Assembly: GCF_900107095.1 (NCBI RefSeq)
Contig: NZ_FNOR01000010.1
Span: 1 to 64,000 of the forward strand
Reading direction: 5' to 3'
DNA length: 64,000 bases
Source of the DNA: Collimonas sp. OK242
GTDB lineage: Bacteria; Pseudomonadota; Gammaproteobacteria; Burkholderiales; Burkholderiaceae_D
The translations under genes were made by a program, and so were the position numbers. Each line of letters opens with the position of its first letter. The first letter of the stretch is position 1. Below the pieces are notes generated by a model, which was not told where the DNA came from, ran no database searches, and saw only the letters and a program-made list of their open reading frames with translations. Of the stretch, positions 9,900 to 18,621 are shown piece by piece.

Positions 9900-11504
9900 T
9901 TACTTGGCCAGATCAACCTTCTCAAAGTGATGATGGGCAAACACGGCCATCTTGAAGCCGATCACTTCCTTGCGTACCGGCGTAAAACGGACCGAATGGG
10001 CCAGGTCTATCCATGGCGCTTCTTCATGCAAGATCACCTGCGCCTGCTCATACAGCTTGGCGCGCTCATCCTGCTTCGGCGTCAGCTTGGCCTTTTGGAT
10101 CAGCGCTTCGTAATCCTTGTTGCACCAGCGCGCGGTATTGCCGCCGCCCTTTACACCTTCACAACCCAGCAACGGCGCGAAGAAATTATCCGGATCGCCA
10201 TTGTCGCCGGACCAGCCGAACATCATCGAGTGCTGATCGCCCTGCTTGCTGCGCTTCAGGTATTCAGTCCATTCGTAGGTGGTGAGCTTGGTCTTGACGC
10301 CGATTTTTGCCCAGTCAGCCTGGATCAGCTCGGCCATGCGCTTGCCATCCGGATTGTATGGACGGGTGACCGGCAGGTACCACATTTCGACTTCAACGCC
10401 GTTCGGATAGCCGGCTTTAGCCAGCAATTCCTTGGCCTTGACCGGATCGTAGGTGTAATCCTTGATCTTGTCGTTGTAGCCCCAGAGGGTTGGCGGGATC
10501 GGATTTTTTGCTGCGAGCCCCGCGCCTTGATAGACGGTCTTGAGGATGGTTTGCTTGTCCACCGCCATGTTCAGCGCCTGGCGCACCAGCTTGTTATCGA
10601 ACGGCTTTTTCTCGACATTGAACGAGATGTAACCGATGTTCAAACCTTCCTTGGTCATCATCTTGATGGATGGATCCGCTTTCATCAATTCGATGTCAGC
10701 CGGTTTCGGGAACGCCATTACCTGGCATTCATTCGCCTTGAGCTTGGCATAACGCACCGAAGCATCGGGGGTGATGGCGTAGATCAGGCTATCCAGCTTT
10801 GGCCGGCCGCCCCAATAAGCATCGAAGGCCTTGTAGCGGATCACGGCGTCCTTTTGGTAAGACACGAACTGGAACGGCCCGGTGCCGACAGGTTCGCGGT
10901 CGATCACTTCAGGGGTGCCCGCCTTCTTCATGTTGTCGGCATATTCGGCCGACAGGATAGAGGCGAAATCCATGCCCAGGTTAGCGATGAACGGCGCTTC
11001 CGGATGTTTCAGCTTGAAGACCACGGTGCTGTCATCGACTTTTTCCACCTTGTCGATGATCTTGTCCATGCCCATGTCCAGGTAGTAACCGAAGCTCTGG
11101 CCGGCGGCAAGCTTGTGATACGGATGATTGGCGTCGCCCATGCGGTTGAACGAGAACAGCACGTCGTCGGCGTTGAAATCGCGGGTCGGCTTGAACTTGG
11201 CGCTGCTATGGAACTTGACGCCTTTACGCAGCTTGAAAGTGTAAGTCAGGCCGTCATCGGACACAGTCCACGATTCGGCCAGGCCTGGAATCGGCTTGGT
11301 GGTGCCCAGTTCGAATTCGACCAGGCGGTTGTACATCGGCACCGACGATGCATCGAAAGTGGTGCCGGTAGTGTACAGCTGCGGATTAAAGCCTTCCGGG
11401 CTGCCTTCCGAACAGAATACCAGCGTCTTGGCCGCTGCCGCATAACCGGCAGTGGCGCACAGGACGGCGAGCAAGGCAGCCTTGGCAATCAATTTTCTTT
11501 TCAT
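9900..11504 (-). CDS. dppA: Dipeptide ABC transporter binding protein, first copy (DppA)
   Basis: Periplasmic binding protein of about 534 residues, first gene of the operon. The signal peptide ends GYAAAA, and the mature protein starts KTLVFCSEGSPEGFNPQ, very like E. coli DppA (SBP_bac_5), which binds dipeptides. Other DppA-like blocks are MDFASILSAEYAD, IDREPVGTGPFQF and GDNGDPDNFFAPLLGCEG. I use the ATG at 11504; a GTG one codon upstream is also possible, with AAGAGA close by. A near-copy ends the same operon at 4121-5749. The gene lies 110 bases downstream of pepP, so the operon may have its own promoter or read through from pepP. Confidence 0.95.
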   Translation of the reverse strand: MKRKLIAKAALLAVLCATAGYAAAAKTLVFCSEGSPEGFNPQLYTTGTTFDASSVPMYNRLVEFELGTTKPIPGLAESWTVSDDGLTYTFKLRKGVKFHSSAKFKPTRDFNADDVLFSFNRMGDANHPYHKLAAGQSFGYYLDMGMDKIIDKVEKVDDSTVVFKLKHPEAPFIANLGMDFASILSAEYADNMKKAGTPEVIDREPVGTGPFQFVSYQKDAVIRYKAFDAYWGGRPKLDSLIYAITPDASVRYAKLKANECQVMAFPKPADIELMKADPSIKMMTKEGLNIGYISFNVEKKPFDNKLVRQALNMAVDKQTILKTVYQGAGLAAKNPIPPTLWGYNDKIKDYTYDPVKAKELLAKAGYPNGVEVEMWYLPVTRPYNPDGKRMAELIQADWAKIGVKTKLTTYEWTEYLKRSKQGDQHSMMFGWSGDNGDPDNFFAPLLGCEGVKGGGNTARWCNKDYEALIQKAKLTPKQDERAKLYEQAQVILHEEAPWIDLAHSVRFTPVRKEVIGFKMAVFAHHHFEKVDLAK

Positions 11505-11614
11505 CACGGGTCTCTTTCTTAAGGTTATGGTGAAGGTGGTGTGTTTAACAACATTTCACATCGAGAACACAAGTTGCAATGTACAACGCATTTCACTAAG
11601 GTTTCAAACCTTCT

Positions 11615-13003
11615 TTAAGCCGCCATCAAGGCTTCAATTTCGGCACAGGTTTTAGGAATCGCCGGACCCAATACGCGCGCTCCGGAACTGGTCACCAGCA
11701 CATCATCTTCAATCCGGATGCCGCCAAAATCCATGTGCTCGACAAACTTCTCATAGTTGATCAGACTATTGTGGCGCGCCTCTGCCCGCCAGCGCTGAAT
11801 CAAGGCCGGAATAAAATACATGCCCGGCTCGACCGTCACCACCATGCCTGCGCGCAAAGGCTTGGCCAGGCGCAGATTGCGCAGGCCAAACAGTTCGCTG
11901 CGGCTGACGCTGGCGTCGTAACCGACACGGGTTTCACCCAAGCCTTCCATATCATGCACGTCCAGCCCCATCTGGTGGCCGAGACCGTGCGGGAAACAGA
12001 TGGCGTAGGCGCCTGATTCAACCACCTGCTCCGGACTGCCGTTAAAAAATCCCAGTTTGGCCATGGCTGCAACCATATGGCCGGCGGCCAGCTTGTGCAC
12101 TTCGAGATAGGAAATACCCGGCCGCATGGCGTCAATGGCCAGCTGCTGCGCGGCCAGCACGATTTCATACAAGCTGCGCTGGCGTTCGCTGAAACGGCCG
12201 CCAACCGGAAACGTGCGCGTGATATCGCTGGCATAACCCAAGGCGCTGGAAGCACCGGAATCGTTCACCACCAGATCGCCCGCCTGCAAAAGATTCTTGT
12301 GATCGCGGTTGTGCAAGATCTCGCCGCTGCGCGAAAAAATCATCGGATAGGCGTTTTGCAAATCATGGCTGCGCATGATGCCCTCCATGGCCGCCACCAC
12401 CTGGTATTCATAGGTGTGGGCCTTGGCCTGCTGCATGGCGGCGACATGCATGTCGCGCGTGACGCTCAGCGCGTTTTCTATTTCTGCGATTTCTTCGTCG
12501 CCCTTGATTTCACGCAGCGCGATCACGGCAGCCATCAGGCTTTCGGAGGCACCGGCCTTGCATTGCTGCGGGGTGCAGTCCAGCAGGCTGGCCAGCTCCA
12601 GTACGGTTTCGCCGCGATAAGGCGGCAGGTAATGGATCGTGCGTCCTTGGCGGCGCGCCTGCGCCAGCAGCTCAGCCAATTGTTGATATGGCTGCACGGT
12701 TGCAATGCCGGCCGACTCGGCGCGCTGCGCAAAACCGGTTTGCGGCCCGACCCAGATCACGTCGTCCAGGCCTGGATCGTCGCCGAACAGGATCTCGCTA
12801 TCGGCGTCGATATCGATCAGCGCCGCCAGATCCGGCTGGTTCAAGCCGAAAAAATAGGAAAACGATGAGTCCTGGCGAAACCAGTAATGGTTATGCAGGT
12901 AGTTCATGGAGACGTCGGTATTCCCCGGCAACAGCAGCAAGCCGGAGGAAAATCTCTGCTTCAGCTGGCGCCGGCGCTGCGCGTAGAGCGCTGGCTCAAA
13001 CAT
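11615..13003 (-). CDS. pepP: Xaa-Pro aminopeptidase (aminopeptidase P)
   Basis: Cytoplasmic M24 metallopeptidase that removes an N-terminal residue before proline. It has 462 residues: an AMP_N domain (MFEPALYAQRRRQLKQRF onward, with the loop NYLHNHYWFRQDSSF), then the pita-bread catalytic domain. Its two-metal ligands are visible as Asp in VVNDSGASSALGY, Asp in SDITRTFPVGG, His in FPHGLGHQMGLDVHD, Glu in VVTVEPGMYF and Glu in GGIRIEDDVLV. The ATG at 13003 follows GAGG. It lies just upstream of the dipeptide transporter, which fits peptide use, and 179 bases downstream of the cupin regulator on the same strand. Confidence 0.95.
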   Translation of the reverse strand: MFEPALYAQRRRQLKQRFSSGLLLLPGNTDVSMNYLHNHYWFRQDSSFSYFFGLNQPDLAALIDIDADSEILFGDDPGLDDVIWVGPQTGFAQRAESAGIATVQPYQQLAELLAQARRQGRTIHYLPPYRGETVLELASLLDCTPQQCKAGASESLMAAVIALREIKGDEEIAEIENALSVTRDMHVAAMQQAKAHTYEYQVVAAMEGIMRSHDLQNAYPMIFSRSGEILHNRDHKNLLQAGDLVVNDSGASSALGYASDITRTFPVGGRFSERQRSLYEIVLAAQQLAIDAMRPGISYLEVHKLAAGHMVAAMAKLGFFNGSPEQVVESGAYAICFPHGLGHQMGLDVHDMEGLGETRVGYDASVSRSELFGLRNLRLAKPLRAGMVVTVEPGMYFIPALIQRWRAEARHNSLINYEKFVEHMDFGGIRIEDDVLVTSSGARVLGPAIPKTCAEIEALMAA

Positions 13004-13182
13004 GGTAACCTCGATCGCAACCCCGCGCCCGGCCAGCGCCGAATGCGGCAACTTTAAATATGTCTTGATACATCGCTACTCCATTTCGCTGTCGCTACCG
13101 ACATCATTGTTCAGTCTCACACAAAGCGCCGGCAATCATGGCCTTTTGCAAGTGCAAAAATCATGCCACAAGCAGCCCGCGC

Positions 13183-13806
13183 TCAAGAAAATTCGGTCCC
13201 GCGCGATAATAATTGCTCCCGTTCCTGCTCCTGGGATGCCGGCGATTGCGGTCCGTCGAACAGCGCCACGGTGCCGACCCAGATCACCTCGGCCACCTGA
13301 TTCTCATGCGGCAGGGATTCAATACTGTGAGGAATATTCGCGTCGAAATGCAAGCTGTCGCCGACATTCAGCACATAACTGTCTTTACCTACCGTGTAGC
13401 CGACTTGCCCGCTGAGCACGAAGATCATTTCATCGCCTTCGTGCGACACCATTTCCGATTTGTAGCCGGATGGCATGGTGAATTTCACCGAATGCACCTG
13501 GCTGCCGGGAAATACCGTCGATAAGCGCTCATATTTAACGCGTCCGCTGGCGACCGAATACGGCTGCCGCTGGCTGTGATAGGTATCCGGCCGCAATTGC
13601 ACGGGTTGTTTGATCAGGTCGCCAATCGCCACGCCCAGCGCTTTGGCGATCACCACCAAGGACGTGATCGAGGGACTGGTCTGGCCGCGCTCAAGCTGCG
13701 AGATGAATCCCGCGGTCAATCCGGTTTCGGTCGCGACTTGCACCAGCGTCTTCTTGATGGCATGGCGCCGCGCGCGGATCGATTTCCCCAGCTGTGGCAT
13801 TTCCAT
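13183..13806 (-). CDS. XRE-family regulator with C-terminal cupin domain
   Basis: Transcription factor of 207 residues. Residues 7-62 or so form an HTH_3 domain (LVQVATETGLTAGFISQLERG). The C-terminal half is a Cupin_2 sensor domain with HEGDEMIFVLSGQVGYTVG and LNVGDSLHFDANIPHSI, holding the His/Glu positions for a ligand or metal. This architecture (PuuR/SutR-like) commonly controls amino-acid or polyamine uptake and catabolism. The start at 13806 has GGAGA eight bases before it. It is divergent from the ABC/dehydrogenase/racemase cluster at 14164-18606, its most likely target; pepP downstream on the same strand is the alternative. Confidence 0.9.
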   Translation of the reverse strand: MEMPQLGKSIRARRHAIKKTLVQVATETGLTAGFISQLERGQTSPSITSLVVIAKALGVAIGDLIKQPVQLRPDTYHSQRQPYSVASGRVKYERLSTVFPGSQVHSVKFTMPSGYKSEMVSHEGDEMIFVLSGQVGYTVGKDSYVLNVGDSLHFDANIPHSIESLPHENQVAEVIWVGTVALFDGPQSPASQEQEREQLLSRGTEFS

Positions 13807-14163
13807 TGTTTCTGTCTCCGGCCCGTATCTGGTATTTTTTTATTACTTCCAAATCGATCAAGGCGATCCTGGCCGCGTTAATTCAAGAGTAATTTTTTTG
13901 ATATTTGACATTACCACTGCGGTTAGCACTGCGGCTTCGCTAGTCAGGCGTCGGAAATTATAGTCACACTAAAATTTGAGTCAAGGATATTTTTCAGATT
14001 AGCTTAGCTGGCCTGAATCAAGGACGGGCCTCAATCTTGCTTGGAAATGCGGGCTGGCAAATGCATTTTCGGGTGACTTTAGGTCTCAAACCGAGTATTT
14101 TCGATACGTCCATGATGCATTTTTCTTACTTTTCCTGACCAACCCTCATTCAAGAAGACACAC
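13807..14163. promoter_or_regulatory. Divergent control region with TGARTCAAGGA repeats
   Basis: This 357-base gap separates the cupin regulator from the amino-acid cluster. TGAGTCAAGGA (13977-13987) and TGAATCAAGGA (14014-14024) are near-identical direct repeats, and a further GATCAAGG lies close to the regulator start (about 13856). CACTGCGG also occurs twice near 13915-13935. These are candidate regulator sites; no confident promoter could be read. Confidence 0.4.
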
Positions 14164-15000
14164 ATGCCTATCAATCGTCGGAATTTCATCGCTCAAACCA
14201 TTGCTATCGGCTCATTGGTCGCAGTCGGCCCTGTATTTTCCCAAGAACCTGAGTCAACCGCTGCCCGCATTAAACGCACGGGCAAGCTACGTTTGGGGGC
14301 AATCAACGGCGCCTCGCCGTATTTCACAAAGGACCTGGCGACCGGCGAGTGGCGCGGCTTCATGGTCGACCTGGGGCGCGATCTTGCCAAATATCTCAAA
14401 GCCGAGGTTGAGTGGGTTGAAACAACCTGGGGCAATGCGGTACTGGACGTGCAGACCAACAAAATCGATTGCCAGCTTGGCATGGCACCCTCTCCTGCGC
14501 GGCGCGAAGTGGTTGATTTTTCCGGTCCGATTTTCCAGAACTACAATACGGTAGTCGCCAGAAAGGGATTCAATTTTGAACGGTGGGAACAGCTCAACAC
14601 GCCTAGCGTCAAGGTGGCGGTGGATGTCGGCTCGAGCCACGATCAGCTGGTGACCCGGATATTGCCGAAGGCGACCATATTGCGATTTGAAACCTCCGCC
14701 GCCGCCACCATGGCGCTGCAATCAGGCCGCGTCGATTGCCAGGTGCTGGTGATTCTGCTGTCGACCGCATTGCTTACCAAGCTGCCGAACATCGGCCATA
14801 TCGTCTACCCGTCTCCCGACGAAACCAACCCGACCAATGTCGGGATTCGCAAACAGACCGACCAGACCTTCATCCAGTCCGTGAATGCCTGGCTGGACCA
14901 AGCCAGGGCCTCGGGAAAAGTGAAAAGCACCATCCTCTCCAATATGCAAGCCCTGGTCGGCGTGCCGCCAACCGCATTTCCACCCCAGGTTCACTTTTAA
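14164..15000 (+). CDS. Amino-acid ABC transporter binding protein, Tat-type signal
   Basis: Periplasmic polar-amino-acid binding protein (SBP_bac_3), 278 residues. The N-terminus MPINRRNFIAQTIAIGSLVA has a twin-arginine motif (RRNFIA), so export may be by Tat rather than Sec. The mature part starts IKRTGKLRLGAINGASPYF and has the family block GFMVDLGRDLAKYL and the ligand-site string VDFSGPIFQNYNTVVARKG. It is the first gene of a tight plus-strand set with a permease, an ATPase, an FAD dehydrogenase and a racemase-like gene. Ligand unknown; the neighbours favour a D-amino or racemisable amino acid. Confidence 0.88.
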   Translation: MPINRRNFIAQTIAIGSLVAVGPVFSQEPESTAARIKRTGKLRLGAINGASPYFTKDLATGEWRGFMVDLGRDLAKYLKAEVEWVETTWGNAVLDVQTNKIDCQLGMAPSPARREVVDFSGPIFQNYNTVVARKGFNFERWEQLNTPSVKVAVDVGSSHDQLVTRILPKATILRFETSAAATMALQSGRVDCQVLVILLSTALLTKLPNIGHIVYPSPDETNPTNVGIRKQTDQTFIQSVNAWLDQARASGKVKSTILSNMQALVGVPPTAFPPQVHF

Positions 15001-15014
15001 GTTGTGAGGCAGGC

Positions 15015-15683
15015 ATGTATCAGTGGGATTTCCATACGCTTTGGCAGTACAGGAACATCATTTTCACAGGCTTTGGCTACACCGTCGGCTACACCATCAT
15101 CGTCGTCATACTGGGGCTGCTGGTCGGCCTGATTGCCGGCCTCTGCCGGCTTTCGCCGAAGGCATACATAGCCGGACCATTCCGGGCTTACGTCGAACTG
15201 TTCAGATGTACGCCGGTGCTGGTGCAGCTGATCTGGTTTTACTACGCCCTGCCGATATTGACCGGCATCGAACTGACGCCAGGCATGGCGGCAGTGCTGT
15301 CATTGACCTTATATGGCGGCGCCTTCTATTCCGAAATCATCCGCGGCGGCGTGATTTCCATCGACCCCGGGCAAACCGAAGCCGGCATGGCATTAGGCAT
15401 GACGCATTTCCAGCTGATGCGACGCGTAGTGCTGCCTCAGGCATTCAAACGGATGACGCCGCCGCTGGTCAGCCAATCCATCATGCAGCTGAAAAACACC
15501 TCGCTGCTATCGGTTCTGGCGGTGCCGGACCTGCTCTATCAAGGGCAAATCATCGCCCACGATACCTATCGGCCGCTGGAAATCTATTCGCTGATTGCGA
15601 TTCTGTATTTTGCGATTTTGCTGCCTGCAACGATTTTGGCAAAGCGGCTCGAAGTAAAAATGTCTGATGGCCGGGGAAGCTAG
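15015..15683 (+). CDS. Amino-acid ABC transporter permease (HisM/GlnP family)
   Basis: Inner-membrane permease of 222 residues with about five membrane segments. It shows the HEQRO-family block YVELFRCTPVLVQLIWFYYAL and the EAA loop EAGMALGMTHFQLMRRVVLP. The ATG at 15015 has GAGGCAGG just upstream, and the gene starts 14 bases after the binding-protein stop. Only one permease gene is present, so it probably works as a homodimer with the ATPase that follows two bases later. Confidence 0.93.
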   Translation: MYQWDFHTLWQYRNIIFTGFGYTVGYTIIVVILGLLVGLIAGLCRLSPKAYIAGPFRAYVELFRCTPVLVQLIWFYYALPILTGIELTPGMAAVLSLTLYGGAFYSEIIRGGVISIDPGQTEAGMALGMTHFQLMRRVVLPQAFKRMTPPLVSQSIMQLKNTSLLSVLAVPDLLYQGQIIAHDTYRPLEIYSLIAILYFAILLPATILAKRLEVKMSDGRGS

Positions 15684-15685
15684 CA

Positions 15686-16468
15686 ATGGGTAGCGCAATG
15701 AAGTGTGAAATGATTTCAATCCACAATCTCAAGAAATGTTTTGGCGACAACGTCGTACTAAAAGATATTTCCCTGCAGGTCGGCAAAGGCTCTGTGGTAG
15801 CGATGATCGGGCCGTCAGGCTCCGGCAAGTCGACTTTGCTACGCTGCATCAACCTGCTGACGATACCGGACGCCGGCATCGTCAATGTCGGCGGCCAGTC
15901 GATCACGTTCGACGGCAAAAACACGACATTGCCGAAAGCCCGGGATTTGGCGAAATTCCGTTCCAAGACTGGCATGGTTTTTCAGCACTTCAATCTTTTC
16001 CCGCATATGACCGTCCGGCAGAACGTCATGGAAGGCATGGTCACGGTGCTGAAAACGCCTAAGCACGAGGCCCGGATTGCCGCCGACGCCCTGCTGCAAC
16101 GGGTAGGATTGAGCGATCGCGCAGACGCCTATCCCAGCATGCTGTCGGGCGGGCAGAAGCAGCGCGTCGCCATCGCCAGGGCGCTGGCCATGAAGCCTGA
16201 TGTGATGCTGTTCGACGAGGCCACTTCTGCACTGGATCCTGAACTGGTGGGCGAAGTGCTGAACGTCATACGCTCGCTGGCATCGGACGGCATGACCATG
16301 ATCCTGGTCACCCATGAAATAGCGTTTGCAAGAGAGGTCGCCGATCAGGTGATTTTCATGCGGGACGGCGTCGTGGTCGAATCCGGGCCGCCGGCCCTCG
16401 TCATCGACAACCCGGAGAAAGAAGCTACGCGCAGCTTCCTGTCACGCTTCAAGAATAGCGGGCAGTAG
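15686..16468 (+). CDS. Amino-acid ABC transporter ATPase (GlnQ/HisP family)
   Basis: ATPase of 260 residues with Walker A GPSGSGKST, Q-loop MVFQHFNLFPHMTV, signature [15 protein letters not shown] and Walker B VMLFDEATSALDPE, all standard for polar amino-acid importers. It starts two bases after the permease stop, with GGGGAAG upstream. It completes a three-part importer, and the catabolic genes follow without a visible terminator. Confidence 0.95.
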   Translation: MGSAMKCEMISIHNLKKCFGDNVVLKDISLQVGKGSVVAMIGPSGSGKSTLLRCINLLTIPDAGIVNVGGQSITFDGKNTTLPKARDLAKFRSKTGMVFQHFNLFPHMTVRQNVMEGMVTVLKTPKHEARIAADALLQRVGLSDRADAYPSMLSGGQKQRVAIARALAMKPDVMLFDEATSALDPELVGEVLNVIRSLASDGMTMILVTHEIAFAREVADQVIFMRDGVVVESGPPALVIDNPEKEATRSFLSRFKNSGQ

Positions 16469-16520
16469 CTTGCTACGAATAAGCGGCACGCGACACATCT
16501 TCAAAAAAAAGGGAAACAGC

Positions 16521-17807
16521 TTGAATTCAAATGCCAGCCAGCCCGCGGCCTTGCGCGTGGTAGTCATTGGTGCAGGGATTGTCGGCGCCGCCTGCGCCAT
16601 CGAGTTGCTGCGCGACGGCCACCATGTCACGCTGATTGACGCGGGCGAACCCGGCGGGACGCAGGCCGCCAGCTACGGTAACGCGGCATGGCTCAGTCCG
16701 GCTTCGGTGGTGCCGGTTTCGATGCCAGGCTTGTGGAAAAAAATACCCGGCTATCTGTTCGATAAAAACAGTCCGCTGACAATCCGCTGGAGCGCACTGC
16801 CATCGCTATTGCCGTGGCTGGTCAGGTTCATCTGGGCAGGAGCCAGCGTGGCCCGCGTCGAAGCCACCGCAAGCGCGCTGTCTGCCCTGCTCCGCGACGC
16901 GCCTGCACGGCATCGCGCATTGGCCAAAGAAGCCGGCGTAGCGGAACTGATTGTGAGCAGCGGGCTGCTTTACGCCTATCCTGACCGTGCCGCTTTCGAG
17001 GCGGAGGCGCTAGCCTGGCGCTTGCGGCGCGACAATGGCGTCAGCTGGAAGGAAATGGATGCGCAGGCAATCCGCGCACTGGTCCCCGAGCTTGACCGCA
17101 GATATCAATTCGCGATTCTGGTGGAGCAAGGCGCTCACTGCGCTGACCCGGGAGCCTATGTTGCAGCGCTGGTGCGCCATGCGCTAGCGCAAGGCGCTAC
17201 CCTGCAGCGCGCCAAGGCTTCGGGGTTTGACCTGCAAAACGGCCGCTTGCGGGCCGTCGTTACCGACATCGGCGAACTCGTCTGCGACCGCGCTGTCATC
17301 GCCGCGGGCATCCACTCGAAAATCCTGGCCAGATCGGCAGGCGACAAGATCGTCATGGAGAGCGAACGCGGATATCATGTCGTCATCGAAAATCCAACGA
17401 TCAAACTGGCTGTGCCGGTCATGCCGGCCGACGCCAAGACCGGCAACACATCGACATTAGCGGGCCTGCGCATTGCCGGACAGGTGGAACTGACCAGTAT
17501 GCAGGCCGCACCAGACTGGACGCGGGCTGAAACCCTGTTGCGTCACGCTGTCGCGACCTATCCAGCGCTTGCAGCATCAATCAAGACCGCCGTGATCCAG
17601 CGCTGGATGGGCCATCGGCCGTCAACCACCGATGGCCGGCCAGTGCTGGGGCCGGCGTCCGGCTGCCAGGACGTGATCCACGCTTTTGGGCATGGCCATA
17701 TCGGCCTGGCGTCGGGACCGGTTTCCGGCCGGCTGGTAGCTGATCTCATCTGCGGCCGGCCCACTGTCATCGATCCGGCGCCTTATACGGTAAAACGCTT
17801 CTTGTGA
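16521..17807 (+). CDS. FAD-dependent amino-acid dehydrogenase (DadA-like)
   Basis: DAO-family flavoprotein of about 428 residues, likely a membrane-associated D-amino-acid dehydrogenase passing electrons to quinone. The N-terminal dinucleotide site is VVVIGAGIVGAACAIELLRD, and the second family block is SYGNAAWLSPASVVPVSMPG, as in DadA. The C-terminal FAD-site string reads GHRPSTTDGRPVLGPA, then HAFGHGHIGLASGP. I choose the TTG at 16521 (MNSNASQPAALR) because AGGGAAA lies just before it; a TTG at 16470 is also in frame but overlaps the end of the ATPase gene region. The context suggests it oxidises the amino acid imported by the transporter. Confidence 0.88.
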   Translation: MNSNASQPAALRVVVIGAGIVGAACAIELLRDGHHVTLIDAGEPGGTQAASYGNAAWLSPASVVPVSMPGLWKKIPGYLFDKNSPLTIRWSALPSLLPWLVRFIWAGASVARVEATASALSALLRDAPARHRALAKEAGVAELIVSSGLLYAYPDRAAFEAEALAWRLRRDNGVSWKEMDAQAIRALVPELDRRYQFAILVEQGAHCADPGAYVAALVRHALAQGATLQRAKASGFDLQNGRLRAVVTDIGELVCDRAVIAAGIHSKILARSAGDKIVMESERGYHVVIENPTIKLAVPVMPADAKTGNTSTLAGLRIAGQVELTSMQAAPDWTRAETLLRHAVATYPALAASIKTAVIQRWMGHRPSTTDGRPVLGPASGCQDVIHAFGHGHIGLASGPVSGRLVADLICGRPTVIDPAPYTVKRFL

Positions 17808-17850
17808 CTTCAGGTCCGGGCTTAAACTTACGTCAAATTCAGGAGCAAAC

Positions 17851-18606
17851 ATGATCATTCGCGGCGGACGCGCCATATATGGAGAGAGTGTCGGCATTCT
17901 GGTGCTGGACACGAAATTCCCGAGAATTCCCGGTGATATCGGCAATGCCACCACGTTTGATTTTCCGGTGCGCTATAAGGTCGTGTCCGGCGCAATGCCG
18001 GAGCAGATCGTTGCGGCGCCCGACCGGGCGCGCGCGCTGCTGCCGGCATTTATCGAAGCTGCGAAAGAACTGGAAAACGATGGCGTGCGCGCCATCACCA
18101 CTACCTGCGGCTTCCTTACCGTAGTCCAGGATGAAATTGCCGAGGCGGTGAACGTGCCCGTGATGACATCGAGTCTGTTCCTGGTCCCGCTGCTGCGGCG
18201 CATGCTCGGGCCCAAGCGCACGATCGGCATAGTCACCGCCGATGCGCACAGCCTGTCCGCCGGCCATTTGCGCGCTGCGGGTATCGATCCCGGCTGGCGG
18301 CTATTGGTAAGAGGCATGGAATCGTGCGCGTCTTTCAAAACCATCCTGGGCACAACGGACACCGCCGCCAATCCCGGCTATTCCCTGGACGTCGAGCAAA
18401 CCAGGCGGGAAGTTGCGGACGTATGCCAGGCAATGCTGGCCGAAGCACCTGATTTGGGCGCATTCCTGTTCGAATGCACCAATTTGCAACCCTACGCGCC
18501 GGCAGTGCAAGCCGCCACCGGGCTGCCCATCTTCGGCATCTATCACGTCGTCAACCTGCTTCACTCAGCCGCGGTAGCGCCCGGCTTTTCACACGGCTAC
18601 CTGTGA
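17851..18606 (+). CDS. Aspartate/glutamate racemase-family protein
   Basis: Protein of 251 residues with the Asp/Glu/hydantoin racemase layout. The two catalytic-type cysteines lie in AITTTCGFLTVVQDEIA and in FLFECTNLQPYAPAVQ, at the expected halves of the fold. Such enzymes invert amino acids without a cofactor by a two-Cys mechanism. It starts 43 bases after the dehydrogenase stop, with AGGAG upstream, and ends the cluster. Together with the dehydrogenase it suggests a route for interconverting and oxidising an imported amino acid. The substrate is not readable from sequence. Confidence 0.82.
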   Translation: MIIRGGRAIYGESVGILVLDTKFPRIPGDIGNATTFDFPVRYKVVSGAMPEQIVAAPDRARALLPAFIEAAKELENDGVRAITTTCGFLTVVQDEIAEAVNVPVMTSSLFLVPLLRRMLGPKRTIGIVTADAHSLSAGHLRAAGIDPGWRLLVRGMESCASFKTILGTTDTAANPGYSLDVEQTRREVADVCQAMLAEAPDLGAFLFECTNLQPYAPAVQAATGLPIFGIYHVVNLLHSAAVAPGFSHGYL

Positions 18607-18621
18607 CATCGCATCAGGCGA

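Noticed and set aside
9813-11522. A 569-codon open frame on the plus strand
   Set aside because: It is fully antisense to dppA, which has clear family motifs. Long antisense frames are a known by-product of GC-rich codon use; similar frames opposite serS, dppF, dppD and ftsK were dropped for the same reason.
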